Of a DNA stretch of 64,000 bases, positions 46,718 through 57,769 are shown piece by piece. A program made the translations under genes and the position numbers. Every line of letters begins with the position of its first letter. Position 1 is the stretch's first letter. The stretch covers positions 510,922,102 through 510,986,101 of the forward strand of contig CM062805.1 in NCBI GenBank assembly GCA_031772625.1, read 5' to 3'. The notes beneath the pieces are model-generated. The model saw only the letters and a program-made list of their open reading frames with translations. It was not told the DNA's origin and ran no database searches. Source of the stretch: Pinus tabuliformis (Eukaryota > Streptophyta > Pinopsida > Pinales > Pinaceae).

Positions 46718-49607
46718 TGTTGTAGTGGCTGCAATACCCTACAAAATTTTAGCTTGCATCTAAATTTCAAAGCCTTCCTTGGCTTTTCCTTTGATGGTTG
46801 CAAACACTCAAGCTCACCCCATGAGCTCTTATGAAGTCTTTTTCACCTTTTGCTTGTTTGACCAGTGGTCATCTTTGGACATGTTGATTGCTTTGTTATG
46901 CTTGTGATCTTGTTCTCGTGAGTTTGTAGGTTTGTCTTTGTGTGTTTGGGTTGTCTTTGCTATGTCAACACCCATCGTACTAAAACACAAAGTTGTAAGC
47001 ACTGTCACGCAAATGCCGTCACGGTCGTCCGAAGGTCTATCACAAGTGTCGTGCTTGTCGCTCTTAGCTCTAAGACAATCTAACCAAGGGCATGTTTTGT
47101 CCTGTTGTACTGGTGGTTGGTGTTCTCCAATTGTTGAAGTATGTTAAGTGTGTCATCACAATGTCAAGTCTGAACAAGTTCAATTGCTTTCGACACTTAG
47201 CCATTTTCTTGAAGATCTGTCTGATCGAACATCTTCCACCAGACCCCGACTGAGCTACACTACATAGTCTCATCCCTAAGTGACCCTTTTCTTCTTTCCA
47301 GAACTACGTAGTGCTTGAGGTTGTCCTCCAGGACAGTTTCATAGTGAAATCCCTTAAGCGAGAAACCTGTCTACATCCTAGAACTGTGTAGAAAATGCCT
47401 CCATATCCAAACTGAACTATCCATTTCTCAAAAATAGTAATCAAGCCTCCTTCTGGTCTATCGAGGCCCTACACTACACTAATACCTGGGTCTGCACTAT
47501 CACCCAAAATTATGCAGTCATACCCAGAGGTCCCATGCTGCCTCACATTACATTACCTGTAAAAATTGTGCAGTCATGCTTATTTGATCCCTTTGTTGCC
47601 TTACTCTGCACTTCCTTAAGGAATTGTGCAGTCATGCTTAGTTGTCTATTTGTTGCCTTTCTCTACACTGTCTTTAGAAATTGCGCAGTCATGTTTGGTA
47701 ATCCCCCTGCTGTCTGCCCTACACAGTTACCCAAAACTATGTAGACATGCCCAGAGGTCATCTACTGTCTTGCTCTCCACTACCTGCAGAAATTGCGCAG
47801 TCATGCCCAGCTGATCCCTTTGATGCCTTGCTTGGCACTGCCTTCAGGAATTGCACAGTCATGTCTATAAGTGCCCCTGCTGCCTGTCCTGCACTATTCT
47901 CCAAAATTGGAGCCATGCTCAGTAGGTTCCCTTGTAGCCCTGTCATGCCTTGCTTTAGAAAACTATGCATCTGAACTACCCAACAGCTCCCCTGCAACCC
48001 TATCTTTATCTCCCTTCAAAAAATGCGTATAAGTGACCCCCTTAGAGTCCCACCTTGCAACTTCCATTGGTTTCTGTCACTACACAATTCTTCCTCCTAG
48101 TGGCCACTATGTGGTTTTTCACGACAATGCAGGTTGTACTCCTAGAATGCCTCATTCCAACCTGAGCTACACTCTACATTGTCTTAGTGAGTTGTCCTCC
48201 CTCCTTGTGACCCAAAACACAAGAGAAATTCATCATGTTAGGTTAGGAGTTTTTGGATTTGATGCCATCCCATCATGAGTAATTGTAGGAACGGGTACAC
48301 TGATAGATCATGATGATACGAAAAACGAGATGAAGAAGGAGAACACATGCTAGAAGACTTGCTTGCAACTGGATGAATTTACCAAGCATATCAAGCAAAA
48401 AGTAAGAGGAAAACATGCATTGAACCATCAAGAAAGACCAAGACCATTGAAGACCTCGCAACACTATTTCATGTGGAGGAGAAGACAAAGTACACCAATA
48501 GTACATCCATCACACATTAGCACATCAGATCGACATGAACACCACAGTTAGCCAGTACATGTTATCATTGTCATGTCGAGTTGCGTCATGAGTGGTCTCA
48601 GCCACATCACCAATATGGGCCATACCTGTTGTAACTGAATGTAATTAGCAGTGAAAATCCAATGGACACACACAAGAAATTGAGGAGTCATGTCAGGTGA
48701 AAAGTCATGGAACTCCAACAGTCACGAGGGTAGTCCAAGACTCACAAGGGTCAAGCATCACCGTTAGCTACATATACCCCTTCTATTGTATGAGCAAAGG
48801 ACTTTTCACCTTGGGTCATCCCACATAGCCTTGATAGTTTGTAGTGTTTTCTTTGAGGAGTGAGGAGTGGCTCCAATGTCCCACTACTCAGACTAGTGAT
48901 GTATGGTGTATAGATGTGTCTTGGGACCTTTTCTTAATTCAGAAGCATGTTTCAGGCCAGCACATTTTCACACATTTTTTGCATATCTTTGTAAGACTAC
49001 TCTTTAAACATTTGTAATGCATGTTTTCTTAACCTGTACTAAGATAGTTGAAGCACTTCGATTATTTTAGTACTTACATTGTTGAAGATGTGTTATATTT
49101 TTTATCACTATTGTCTTGTCCATGTGGACTACTCCACAAGGCATTAAATAGAGCATTCGTGTTTCTTGGTTATAATGATCATCACCTCCATATGGACTAC
49201 TCTATTGGATGGTGTACGTGTTTTCCCTTGCACTTTGGTTTTAAGAACTGTCGCATCCATTGTGGACTACTCCGCTGGATGATGGACATACCCTTGTTGT
49301 TTGGCATCTGTATCTTCCTAGGTGGTACTATACCTCTCATTTAGAGGCTCACTTTTACCATCCCATTTACAATAAGAGAACCCATACATGAGCTACATTA
49401 CGCGCTCACTAGGCATACTCACCTCGCGTTTAAAGATATAATCATAACTCTTTCATCATATGAACAACAAGAGCTAAGAAAAATCTCTAATATAATGACA
49501 ATTGGGCCATCATATCGGATGGGACTCCTACATCGAACGTTGTGAGGTTTAGTTGGGACTTCATACTAGGGAGATCCCCTTTGTTGGAAGGTCTAGCACC
49601 ATCAACA
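46718..49607 (+). repeat. LARD-like element, left LTR
   Basis: 2890 bp, tgttgtag..atcaaca. It holds a tandem array at 47503-47960 and, near 49110-49290, three diverged repeats around tggactactcc. Short frames across it are repeat translations. Confidence 0.88.
47503..47960. repeat. 57-bp tandem array in left LTR
   Basis: About eight units of 55-60 bp, each starting aa(a)ttg(c/t)gcagtcatg and ending ctgcactacctt-like. The order of unit types is A-B-C-D-A-B-D-E, the same order as in the right LTR, so the array was present at insertion. Confidence 0.88.
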
Positions 49608-50330
49608 TAATGGCACAAGAAGGAGGGCCAGATGATAGGCTATGCCTGTAGAATTTAGTTTGAATCTCGTATTTAAAAATGGCTCTTCTAGACATCATAA
49701 TATTGGGATGTCTTTCTACAAAGTTCAAATATACCATCCCCGCGGAAGTTATCCATGACTTGTCCAAGTTAAAGTTCGGTGGTGAGGGTGAGCCATCTTT
49801 TCATACCCATGTGCGCCAAGTTATAAAAATTTTCCTATGCCAAAAGATAGAGTACGAAGATGTTTGCAATGTATTACTCATCCTCACATCGAAGGTCTTG
49901 CTCAATGCTAGTGTTACACATTACCCTTTTACTCTATCAATTCATTTGGTTAGCTTACCAAAATGATGATTAAAACGTTCGATGAGTATAGCCACCAATA
50001 TTTCCGTGAAAAAATATGTCGTTTAAGTATGGAGCTTGGCGAATCAGTTGAGGACATTGTTGTCACTTCCTTCAACTTTGTTATGAAATTCCTTAGCAAC
50101 TTATGAACTTTGACTTCTTGTGAGAAGAGTTTAAATGCTTGGTTCATAGTTCTCAATATGGTGAACCTCCTGATTTCCCTTCCTCCCCAACTCTTGTGAA
50201 CCATGAGACACCTTAGATTGCATAGCAGAAGCCCGAAACCCCATTTGTTCCTTGTCCACCTCCTTTTCCAGTCCAGATGTGGGTGACCCCTTGTGATGAT
50301 TGCAAGGTTGAGAAATCTATGTAGCATGTC
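49608..50330 (+). pseudogene. LARD-like element gag remnant
   Basis: A short Met frame follows the LTR (MAQEGGPDDRLCL, 49612). From 49679 the frame reads KYTIPAEVIHDLSKLKFGGE, GEPSFHTHVRQVIKIF and YEDVCNVLLILT; after a frameshift at about 49966 it continues FDEYSHQYFREKICRLSMEL and GESVEDIVVTSFNFVMKF. The order of an IPxEVIxxL-KFxGEGEP start, a helical core and a GESVEDF-like end is that of retrotransposon gag capsid domains. Stops and frameshifts throughout. No zinc knuckle was found. Confidence 0.6.
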
Positions 50331-51967
50331 CCCAGCCTATCTTCTCATCTGTCTCCTACTTCTATGGAGGAAGTTCCAGAATGGCTCAGGAAGCCTATAA
50401 CAAAGACTCACTCCTCCATTTTGTAAGAGGATGTCACCGTTCATAACTCAAGTCTCAAATCTGAACTAGATCTCTGCCATCCTCCATCCTCTACAAGCCA
50501 TGACTCCTTGTACCATGACTCACTTGATCAATCCACTTCACGAGACAGTTGTTCTCATTCTCTAGATTCTCCAGCTGTTGGTTCCAATTACGATCAGGCA
50601 CAAGGCAGACACATTACATAGACAGAGGAGTAGAAAGGTGAGGACACTATCAACCTTCCCTTTTTGCCTCAAAATTGTGTGCATAAAAATAATGAGCTTC
50701 CTTTTTTGAACGATACTCAATCTACTAATCTTGGTGGAACATTCTATATAATCAATTGTTTCGATCAACCGCCAATCTTAGGCATTCATCACTCCCATTC
50801 TTCCATATTCCATGATGAATGCCCAATCACATCATGTGATCTTTTATTTTCTCATGAAGACTCTAACTCAGATCTAGAATGTGCTCCGGTCAAATAATAC
50901 GTTCATATCGAAACTTCCTATTCTCCTCACTTGCCTATGTGTCCCACCATTCAAAACGAATCCACATGCGTCAGAGATACTCCATGTTATCTTGTTTCTT
51001 CATCTGATGAGTTATCCCCTCAATTGACACAAGGTAGTGAGGCTATCCATGATCAACTTGAAAAAAGTATAATCACATAGCGTACTTCCCATTCCTTGTC
51101 ATCTCTTCTCTTGCATGAAGAAAACTCTTCAAGTTAGCTTGCTGAAGCTGAATAATCTAGTGCAACCTATGATAGAGATGGTTCCAGTCTTGAAATGAGA
51201 AACAACAGTCATCTTCAATCCATACATGATCTAGTTCAAGCTTCAAAATATGATTATGTAATTCTAGAAAGCCTTGGGATGTACTAGGGAGTCGAGGCAC
51301 TTCAACATTTTTTATGGTTATGTCAGGACTTTGCGACTCTGGTAAGCCCCCCGAACTAGATCAAACTTGGTTTCTAGCACAAAATTCATCTGTATGCATG
51401 GTTTCATTCAGTATGGATCCCCATGTAAAAAAATTCTGGTATTTTGGATGTGGTCTCTCAAATTTTCAAAATTTCACTTATGACCAAATCCACGAATTTG
51501 TTACAATGCACCAATCTTCATTCACATCTCTTACATTAAACTCGGGTTGGGAGTTTCCATCTCTCAATAAGTCATGGAATTGTGAAGTTGGTCATCTCAA
51601 AGACTCTCTTTTCCCGCAATCATACTTATTGAATTCCCCTCTTCATGATGAGCTTCTTGGTCTTCTTACAATCCTTGTACTTCAAATTTGTCTGCTCATC
51701 ACACCATAAAATCTCTCTGGGTGATGATGAATGCACAAGCTATCAGAGGAATCATGTTCCTCTTCATTCACCATGCCCCAACTAGTTTCATGAATTCATA
51801 GTGCTGGCATCCTTTCTACCTTCCTGTGATTACCATGGTGCTTGCGCAATTTTTCACTTGTTGCAGGAAGGTTGTATGCCATGTCTAGGTCATAGGGAAC
51901 TTGGTTCCATTGTTCAGAGAATTCACAAGATTGTTCAAATGAACTTTTCTTTGTTCATTTCAAACAA
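50331..51967 (+). other. LARD-like element internal region, left part
   Basis: Ser/His/Pro-rich plus-strand reading with many stops (for example HDSLYHDSLDQSTSRDSCSH near 50500 and 50664-50897). It has no enzyme motif. It may be a decayed long coding region or noncoding filler typical of LARDs. Confidence 0.4.
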
Positions 51968-52299
51968 TGTAATGGAACCAGCTCACAAAAGATAGAAAAG
52001 ATAGATAAATGCCTTAGAAATAAGCCTCTTCGAGGGGGAAACCTCCTTTACATTACTTAAATGAACAATTCTTCCATGATACAAATGACAAGACCTCCTT
52101 TTTATATATAAGAGTCTAAGGGGTCATAATATAATCAGAGCCGACATAACAATAATAATGTAAGGGCACAATAATAAGAATAGTGGGCTTCTATGGGGCA
52201 CAATAATAACAATAAGGGTACTACATGGGTGCAACAATATAATAAGGGGGTTGTACTAATAACAATAAGGGGTTACACTAGTAGGATAGGGATGTAACA
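51968..52299 (-). repeat. gypsy element 2, 3' LTR
   Basis: 332 bp, TG..CA; carries a segment (tggggcacaataataac) missing from the other LTR, matching the same length variation between the LTRs of gypsy element 1. Confidence 0.92.
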
Positions 52300-52324
52300 T
52301 GCCCCTCTCGTTCAAAATGTATTG

Positions 52325-52530
52325 TCCTCAATGCTTGAGTAGTTCTTGATGCTTTTGTATAAAATTCTTGTCCTCCCATGTGGAATATTCAACGAGTAAG
52401 TTCTTCCACTTGATGAGATACTCTAAAATTGATTGATTTCGTAGCTATCGGGTTCTTGTTTCTGTGACTGCTCCAGGCTCTAATATGATTTTTCCTTCCT
52501 CGTCAAGTTCTGGAAATATTGTTTGAATTG
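52325..52530 (-). pseudogene. gypsy element 2 chromodomain and linker
   Basis: Minus-strand reading gives FPELDEEGKIILEPGAV, then ILEYLIKWKNLLVEYSTWED and a terminal KHQELLKH: the same chromodomain as at 14616-14741, with a stop about 8 residues before it. It lies near the 3' LTR as expected. Confidence 0.8.
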
Positions 52531-52537
52531 GGATCTT

Positions 52538-52876
52538 CTACAACTTTTGAATGAGTGGACACACTTCTTCATCCTTATTCCATTCATCCCTTGCTTCTTT
52601 TATCCAATTTGGTTGGATAATAGAAATAGCACAAAATAATGCTTCCACATCCTCATCCTTTCTTGAGAGTGAATTTGCAACAACATTTTTCTTCCCTTTT
52701 TTGTAGATGATTTCAAAGTCATAACCAAACATATTTGTGACCCATTTTTCCGGTTCTTCTAAAGATAATCTTTGTTCTAAAAAGTATTTAAGACTATCAT
52801 GATCCATTTTTACCTTGAAGTGTCTTCCAATTAGGTAAGGTCGCAATTTATTAAGTGCATGTAGTATTACCAACAT
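52538..52876 (-). pseudogene. gypsy element 2 RNase H fragment
   Basis: Open for 112 codons: LVILHALNKLRPYLIG, KMDHDSLKYFLEQRL, MFGYDFEIIYKKGKKNV, VANSLSRKDEDVEALF, and on to PLIQKL. It matches 13030-13400 of gypsy element 1 but lacks the first catalytic Asp segment (ECDASR). On its N-terminal side it is joined directly to the integrase-derived stretch (LQLHLKQ then AIYEKEM). Confidence 0.88.
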
Positions 52877-53065
52877 TTCCTTCTCATAAATAGCTTGCTT
52901 GAGATGTAGCTGTAAAAATACCCAATCACCTACTTACAAACGTCTTCCACTGTGATGTTGATCTACCCGTTGTTTCATTTGATTCTACACTAAAGTGGCA
53001 TTATCCTTTAAAATTTGGAGAACTTGTTTTTGATGCTCGATGTGATCTTTCACTGCTTGAATCTT
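52877..53065 (-). pseudogene. gypsy element 2 integrase C-terminal fragment, misplaced
   Basis: Reads QAVKDHIEHQKQVLQILKDN, a stop, NQMKQRVDQHHSGRRL, a stop, VGDWVFLQLHLKQ, and corresponds to 14197-14365 of gypsy element 1, which is downstream of RNase H there. Here it is upstream of RNase H and follows the gag-protease linker (GHIRKKK). Confidence 0.88.
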
Positions 53066-53410
53066 TTTCTTCCTGATATGTCCTTTTATCTTGAGAGTTT
53101 GAGGTGTCATAATTTCTTCCAATGCATTACAAGATATGGTTGGATTCATTTCTTGATGCTCGATGTGATTTTTCACTTCTTGAACATTTTTCTACCTAAT
53201 ATGTACATCTATCTTGATAGTTTGAGGAGTGGTAATTCTGGCCAATGAATTACAAGATATGGTTGGATACATTTGTCCTTTCTTGAGGTGAAATTTCACT
53301 TCTTGAACGTTTTTCTTCTTGATATGCCCTTCTATCTTGATATTTTGAGAACTGATAATTCCAACCAATGCATTATAATATATGGTCGGATTCATTTCTT
53401 TTTTTTTAGG
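53051..53410 (-). repeat. 123-bp (41-codon) tandem array across a fusion junction
   Basis: Three units of exactly 123 bp (phase points 53051, 53174, 53297). Each encodes the gag-protease linker (NPTISCNAL, TPQTLKI, GHIRKKK) followed by an integrase-derived piece (VQEVK, HIEHQ); the piece is altered to HLKKG in the unit nearest gag. The period keeps the frame. Confidence 0.88.
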
Positions 53411-53448
53411 GTTTGTTCCTGGTGTATATCCTCTTCTTCTGACGTTTC

Positions 53449-54657
53449 TTATTCCTTTTCTTCCTCCTCTTCACAATCTATGTAAAATAGTTTCTTCTTG
53501 CCACACTCATGAACTTTAGTGTATTTGCTATCACAACTGTAACAAAGACCTTTTGCTCTCTTTTCTTCCAATTGTTGTTGTGTCAATATTGTAGGTTGTG
53601 GATGGCTAGGGGTAGAAAAACTTCCATCTTTATGATTGTGAGTGGTAGGCTTCCTTGTTTCCGTAAATTTTATTTCCCTTTTTCTTGCCAACCTGAATGC
53701 CTTCTCCAGTGAATCTAGTTCCCAAAGGCAAACCTCATGTTGGATGTTATATTCTAAAGTCCCTATGAAAACATCAATCCTATGCTCCTCCATAATATCT
53801 TTTACCCTTATATTCAAATTTTGGAAGTCCTAAATGTGCTTCATCATTGAACCGTTTTGTTTGAGATTTATCAATTGGCTAAAAAAAGTGTTTCTTTTTG
53901 TATCCTCATAATTTGCTATCATTTCATCCATAAAAATAGCCCGACTGACAATTTTTTTACGAGAGAAAAAACATCGATACCATACAAATTGATTTTGGTT
54001 CCCAATATGAAGTTGCAATGTGTACCTTTTGTGTGTTTTGCACATTATGGAGATCTTAAAATTTCTCCATTTGTAGCATCCATGTTCCAAGATCCTTGCC
54101 ATCAAACTTCTTCATATTGATCTTTAGAAAATGGTGGTTCTTCAATCCAATGTTAGAGTCTATGAAATCATGATTAACATTTATTTTGTTCTCATCATGA
54201 GTTTCCTTTACTACCCTTTCGCCATTAGTAAGCATTTCTTGTAGAAACTTTGTCAAATCTATCTTCAAATCTGTCTTCAAATCTGTCTTCAATCATCCAT
54301 GCATTTCTTTAAATCATCCACCTTAGCTTCCATGCCATCCATCTTAGCTTCCATGCCATCCATCTTAGCTTCCACATCATTCATCTTAGCTTCTACGCCT
54401 TTCTCTAAACCATCCATCTTAGCTTCTATGCCTTTCTTTAAACCATCCATATTAGCTTCCACGCCATACATCTTAGCTTCTACGTATTTCTTTAAACCAT
54501 CCATCTTAGCTTCTGTTACTTTTTGTGCGAGTGAAATTTATTTCACTTGGTCTCGTAATTTTGATATATCAGGTTGCATTTCCTCCTCTTCTTCATGAGT
54601 CATGCTAGAGATTTTAGGTTGCTTACTAGGTGTTTCCATTTTCTTTCTTTGGGACAT
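53449..54657 (-). pseudogene. gypsy element 2 gag
   Basis: Starts MSQRKKMETPSKQP at 54657, with an in-frame stop after DQVK, then the repeat-rich coiled-coil region (54289-54535), a DLKTDLKTDLKIDL segment, the capsid tract FDGKDLGTWMLQMEKF at about 54060, VCLWELDSLEKAFRLARK near 53730 and the knuckle CYSCDSKYTKVHEC at 53503-53544 (the conserved GH is VH here). The last frame (53449-53817) is open for 122 codons and ends in a Glu-rich run. Several stops and frame changes. Homologous to 7302-8243 of element 1. Confidence 0.85.
54300..54535 (-). repeat. 7- and 11-residue coiled-coil repeat expansion in gag
   Basis: The frame is an array of AKMDGME (7 residues, 21 bp) and AKMDGLKKGIE (11 residues, 33 bp) units in the order 11-7-11-11-7-7-7 plus a partial unit. 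Gypsy element 1 has a single equivalent (AKMDGLKNG). Both lengths are coiled-coil periods (heptad and hendecad). Confidence 0.85.
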
Positions 54658-55509
54658 CAATTACCAATAATAATGCTTCACTATGCCCTTTGAATTCCTT
54701 AAAACTAATTTTTCAAACCAAGCTTATGCAAAAATTTAAAAAGAAACTACACACCATTTTTCACTTTGTAGGAGCTCGATATTGAATCTGATTTATCTCT
54801 GTAATTGTGGATCTCGAAGGTTTGAAATTTCTTCCTACGGTAACCCGTTGAGCAATATTTCTAACCACGCAAGTCTGATCAAGATTGGATTCTCCAATAA
54901 AGAGTTATGCCAAATCTCCCACAATGACCTGAGTATAGACTCGTTCAGTAGATCGAACTTGTACAACGTGCTGCGGGTCATGGTTTCAGCCTTAGGTTCT
55001 AAAAATGATACCCAAAAAACTACAGTCCATCCTTTTTTTGTATCTTCTTATGAAAATTCAATCTGATACTCAGAGCAAAAGTTATGATGATTTTTCCAAG
55101 GTCACCTGTTTGGAATTTAATTCGGGGGTTTGCAAAAACCTTAACTTCCTCAGATTATATCTCTGAAAATTTAGTAAGAAAGGATTGGAAATTCGGATCC
55201 AAGGTTCAGACTGATTTCTTCTCAAATGGGTTTTTTGTTTAGCTTCTGAAACTTCGTAGCGAAAGAGTTATAGTGGAAATTCCACGATGGCCTGTTTTAG
55301 ATGAAATTCTAGAGCTTGCAAAAGCCATAACTTCCTCAGATCATATCTCTGAAAATATAGCAAGACAAGATCTGAAATGTGGACCCAAGGTTCAAAGAGA
55401 TTTCTTGTCAAATGGGTTTTTGTTGTAGCTTATGAAACGTTGCAGAAAAAATGTTATAGCGAAAATTCCACGATGACGTGTTTGGATCAGCGAAACCCTA
55501 GAATCCAAA

Positions 55510-55521
55510 GCTTTGATACCA
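55510..55521 (-). other. primer-binding site of gypsy element 2
   Basis: Minus-strand tggtatcaaagc, one base different from the tRNA-Met complement and different from the site in element 1, two bases from the LTR. Confidence 0.88.
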
Positions 55522-55523
55522 AA

Positions 55524-55824
55524 TGTTATGAAACCAGCTCACAAAAGGATAGAAAAGATAGATAAACACCTTAGAAATAAGCCTCTTCGAGGGGGCAACC
55601 TCATTTACATTACATGAATGAAAAATTCTTCCATGATACAAATGAGAAGACATCCTTTCTATATATAGGAGTCTAAGGGGTCATAATATAATTAGAGTTG
55701 ACATAACAATAATAATGTAAGGGCACAATAATAACAATAAGCGGACTACATGGGAACAACAATATAATAAGGGGTTTGTACTAATAACAATAAGGGGTTA
55801 CACTAGTAGGATAGGGACATAACA
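55524..55824 (-). repeat. gypsy element 2, 5' LTR
   Basis: 301 bp, TG..CA; TATA wording ctatatatag near 55660. Homologous to 51968-52299 and to the LTRs of gypsy element 1. Confidence 0.92.
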
Positions 55825-55829
55825 AACAA

Positions 55830-56343
55830 GGAATCTGATATTGCAACCATCTCATTAGATCATTCCTCTATCTTGGGTGAGTGTCATTCAAATTATCATT
55901 TTCCCAACAACACATCCAATGATAGTTTCTTCACACTCTTTGATATTCACCATTTGACATCTCTCTCTTCAGATATCGGTCAAGAAGATGAGGCACTTCA
56001 GGCTATGCTAATGGTTATGGCAAGTCCTCACTATTTTGTCATGACTATTGGGAATGATCAGACATGTTTTTGTTCACAAGATTCCTGTTGTGATCCCATC
56101 TATCAAATAAAAAAATTCACCCTTTCATAGATCACATGGCTGTCCAAACAACCATCATGAATTTTATGATCCAATCACTCAATGGCTTGAAAAATCTTAC
56201 CTAACAAGCCATGTTGCAGGTAACAAGCTTCAATCCTTCCTCACACTTGCTAAGAATCTCGTTGCAGATGAAGACACACTCGCAAGAGGCTTTCGAGGTT
56301 TGTTGGATAATAGTATCCATCATAAAGGTAAGCATATGTATTA
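55830..56343 (+). other. LARD-like element internal region, middle part
   Basis: Plus-strand reading contains FDIHHLTSLSSDIGQEDEAL and, near 56160, FYDPITQWLEKSYLTS, AKNLVADEDTLARGFRGLL. These look like decayed protein but I cannot name the family. Confidence 0.35.
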
Positions 56344-56708
56344 TGTTAGGTAAACTTGACTGAGGATGGAGTCAAAGTTGACCAGGTAAAACAGTGATGG
56401 TTTTGGGGCACATGGTATTGTGCACCCATAGTATTCTGTCTGTGGTATTATATGTAATGGAGCCTATAAAAGGCTGGAAGGACTTCATTGTAATGCAAGA
56501 CCTGGAGGTGAGCAGTGAAGGTTCACTTGGTCGGATTGGCTAGGGTTTTGGCCAATGCTAATGAGATCTTATTAGGTTGGGTTTTTCCCCAGATTTGGGG
56601 TTTTCCCGGATAAACATTTGTGTTTATGTGTTTATGGTTGTTGCTGGTTATTTTTATATCTATTCCTCTCAGTAATTATTTATGGTATGCAGTAAAATTT
56701 TACTAACA
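56344..56708 (+). repeat. TRIM-sized element, 5' LTR
   Basis: 365 bp, tgttaggtaaac..ctaaca, with a canonical TATA box tataaaagg at 56465-56473. Confidence 0.93.
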
Positions 56709-57399
56709 ACTGGTTTCAGAGCCAGATATTGGCTTCAAAGGGATTCTTTGATGTCAGGGGTTTATAGTGCCTCATGAGATCAATGCAGCCTTTTTTTTAC
56801 AGTTCTAGGTCTGAAAATAATGGTGAAACAATCGTACGCAGAAGGACCTTGAGGAGAATGTGTGGAAGATAGTGTCGTAACTGTCAGGGATTGCAGTGCA
56901 TTTGCGATATTTATCGGTTTGGAACATGCTGATGAATTGTTCGAGATTCATGCGGCTATTTAAAGAAGGTCAGCAGAAGAAAATTGTTCATGCGGCTTTG
57001 AAAATTGTTCGTTTTCTTCTACGTGAGGCCATCAATGCTGGAATCTATGAGGTTCTTGTCGGGCTTGCAGTTGGAGCGGTTTGATAGAAGTTTTTGAGCA
57101 AATCAAATTGAGAGAGGATGGATCAGAATCGCAGCAGCAATAAACAAAAAAAAAATTAATGAAGTCAAAATTATTGCATGTAAATGGGCATACTACTGTA
57201 AGACTTGGTAAGGCATGTGTACCCCTCGGTGATCACCGGTCAAATCTGGGTTAGACCTAGGTGATAAGGGGGATGTCGGGTTAACAATACATCGAGTAAA
57301 AGTCTGAGGGGTTAAGAGCTAGAGTGAGCGGGATTGTTGCACTTAGCAGGTTTGGCTGGAGTTAGTCAAGAAACCCCAAGTCAAGTTTATGGGGGGAAT
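56709..57399 (+). other. TRIM-sized element internal region
   Basis: 691 bp. A 62-codon frame (56896-57084) shows no known motif. The 3' part contains the word gtcgggttaacaatac and ends in the purine tract. Confidence 0.6.
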
Positions 57400-57764
57400 T
57401 TTTAGGTAAACTTGACTCAGGATAGAGTCAAAGTTGACTAGGTAAAACAATGATGGTTTTGGGGCACATGGTATTGTGCGCCCATAGTATTCTGTCTGTG
57501 GTATTATATGTAATGGAGCCTATAAAAGGCTGGAAGGACTTCATTGTAATGCAAGACCTGGAGGTGAGCGGTGAAGGCTCACTTGGTCGGATTGGCTAGC
57601 ATTTTGGCCAATGCTAATGAGATCTTATTAGGTTGGGTTTTTCCCTGGATTTGGGGTTTTCCCGGATAAACATTTGTGTTTATGTGTTTATGGTTGTTGC
57701 TGGTTATTTTTATATTTATTCCTCTCAGTAATTATTTATGTTATGCTGTAAAATTTTTCTAACA
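57400..57764 (+). repeat. TRIM-sized element, 3' LTR
   Basis: 365 bp; the initial TG has become TT. Confidence 0.92.
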
Positions 57765-57769
57765 TATTA

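Larger units (their letters stand above)
51968..55824 (-). mobile_element. chromodomain gypsy element 2, scrambled derivative
   Basis: 3857 bp on the minus strand, of the same family as the element at 6307. LTRs 51968-52299 and 55524-55824, target duplication aacaa (51963-51967 and 55825-55829), primer site 55510-55521 and purine tract at 52300-52310. Coding order in element direction: gag with coiled-coil repeats, knuckle, gag-protease linker in three tandem copies, integrase C-terminal fragment, RNase H, chromodomain. Protease core, reverse transcriptase and the integrase core are missing, and the integrase piece stands before RNase H, the reverse of the normal order. Confidence 0.92.
56344..57764 (+). 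mobile_element. TRIM-sized LTR element
   Basis: 1421 bp: two 365-bp LTRs (56344-56708 and 57400-57764) around 691 bp, flanked by the exact target duplication tatta (56339-56343 and 57765-57769). The primer site tggtttcagagcc (56711-56723) has one change from the tRNA-Met complement, and the purine tract atggggggaa directly precedes the right LTR. About 16 substitutions separate the LTRs. No gag or pol motif inside. The LTRs are longer than in classical TRIMs, so it could be a deletion derivative. Confidence 0.93.

Noticed and set aside
47503..47960. CRISPR-like regular repeat array
   Set aside because: Units are diverged along their full length with no unique spacers, the context is plant retrotransposon LTR.
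47535..47974. Overlapping frames with recurring RNCAVM-like words as repeat proteins
   Set aside because: They are translations of the 57-bp LTR array in several frames; the period is not a constant multiple of three and the same words appear in all frames.
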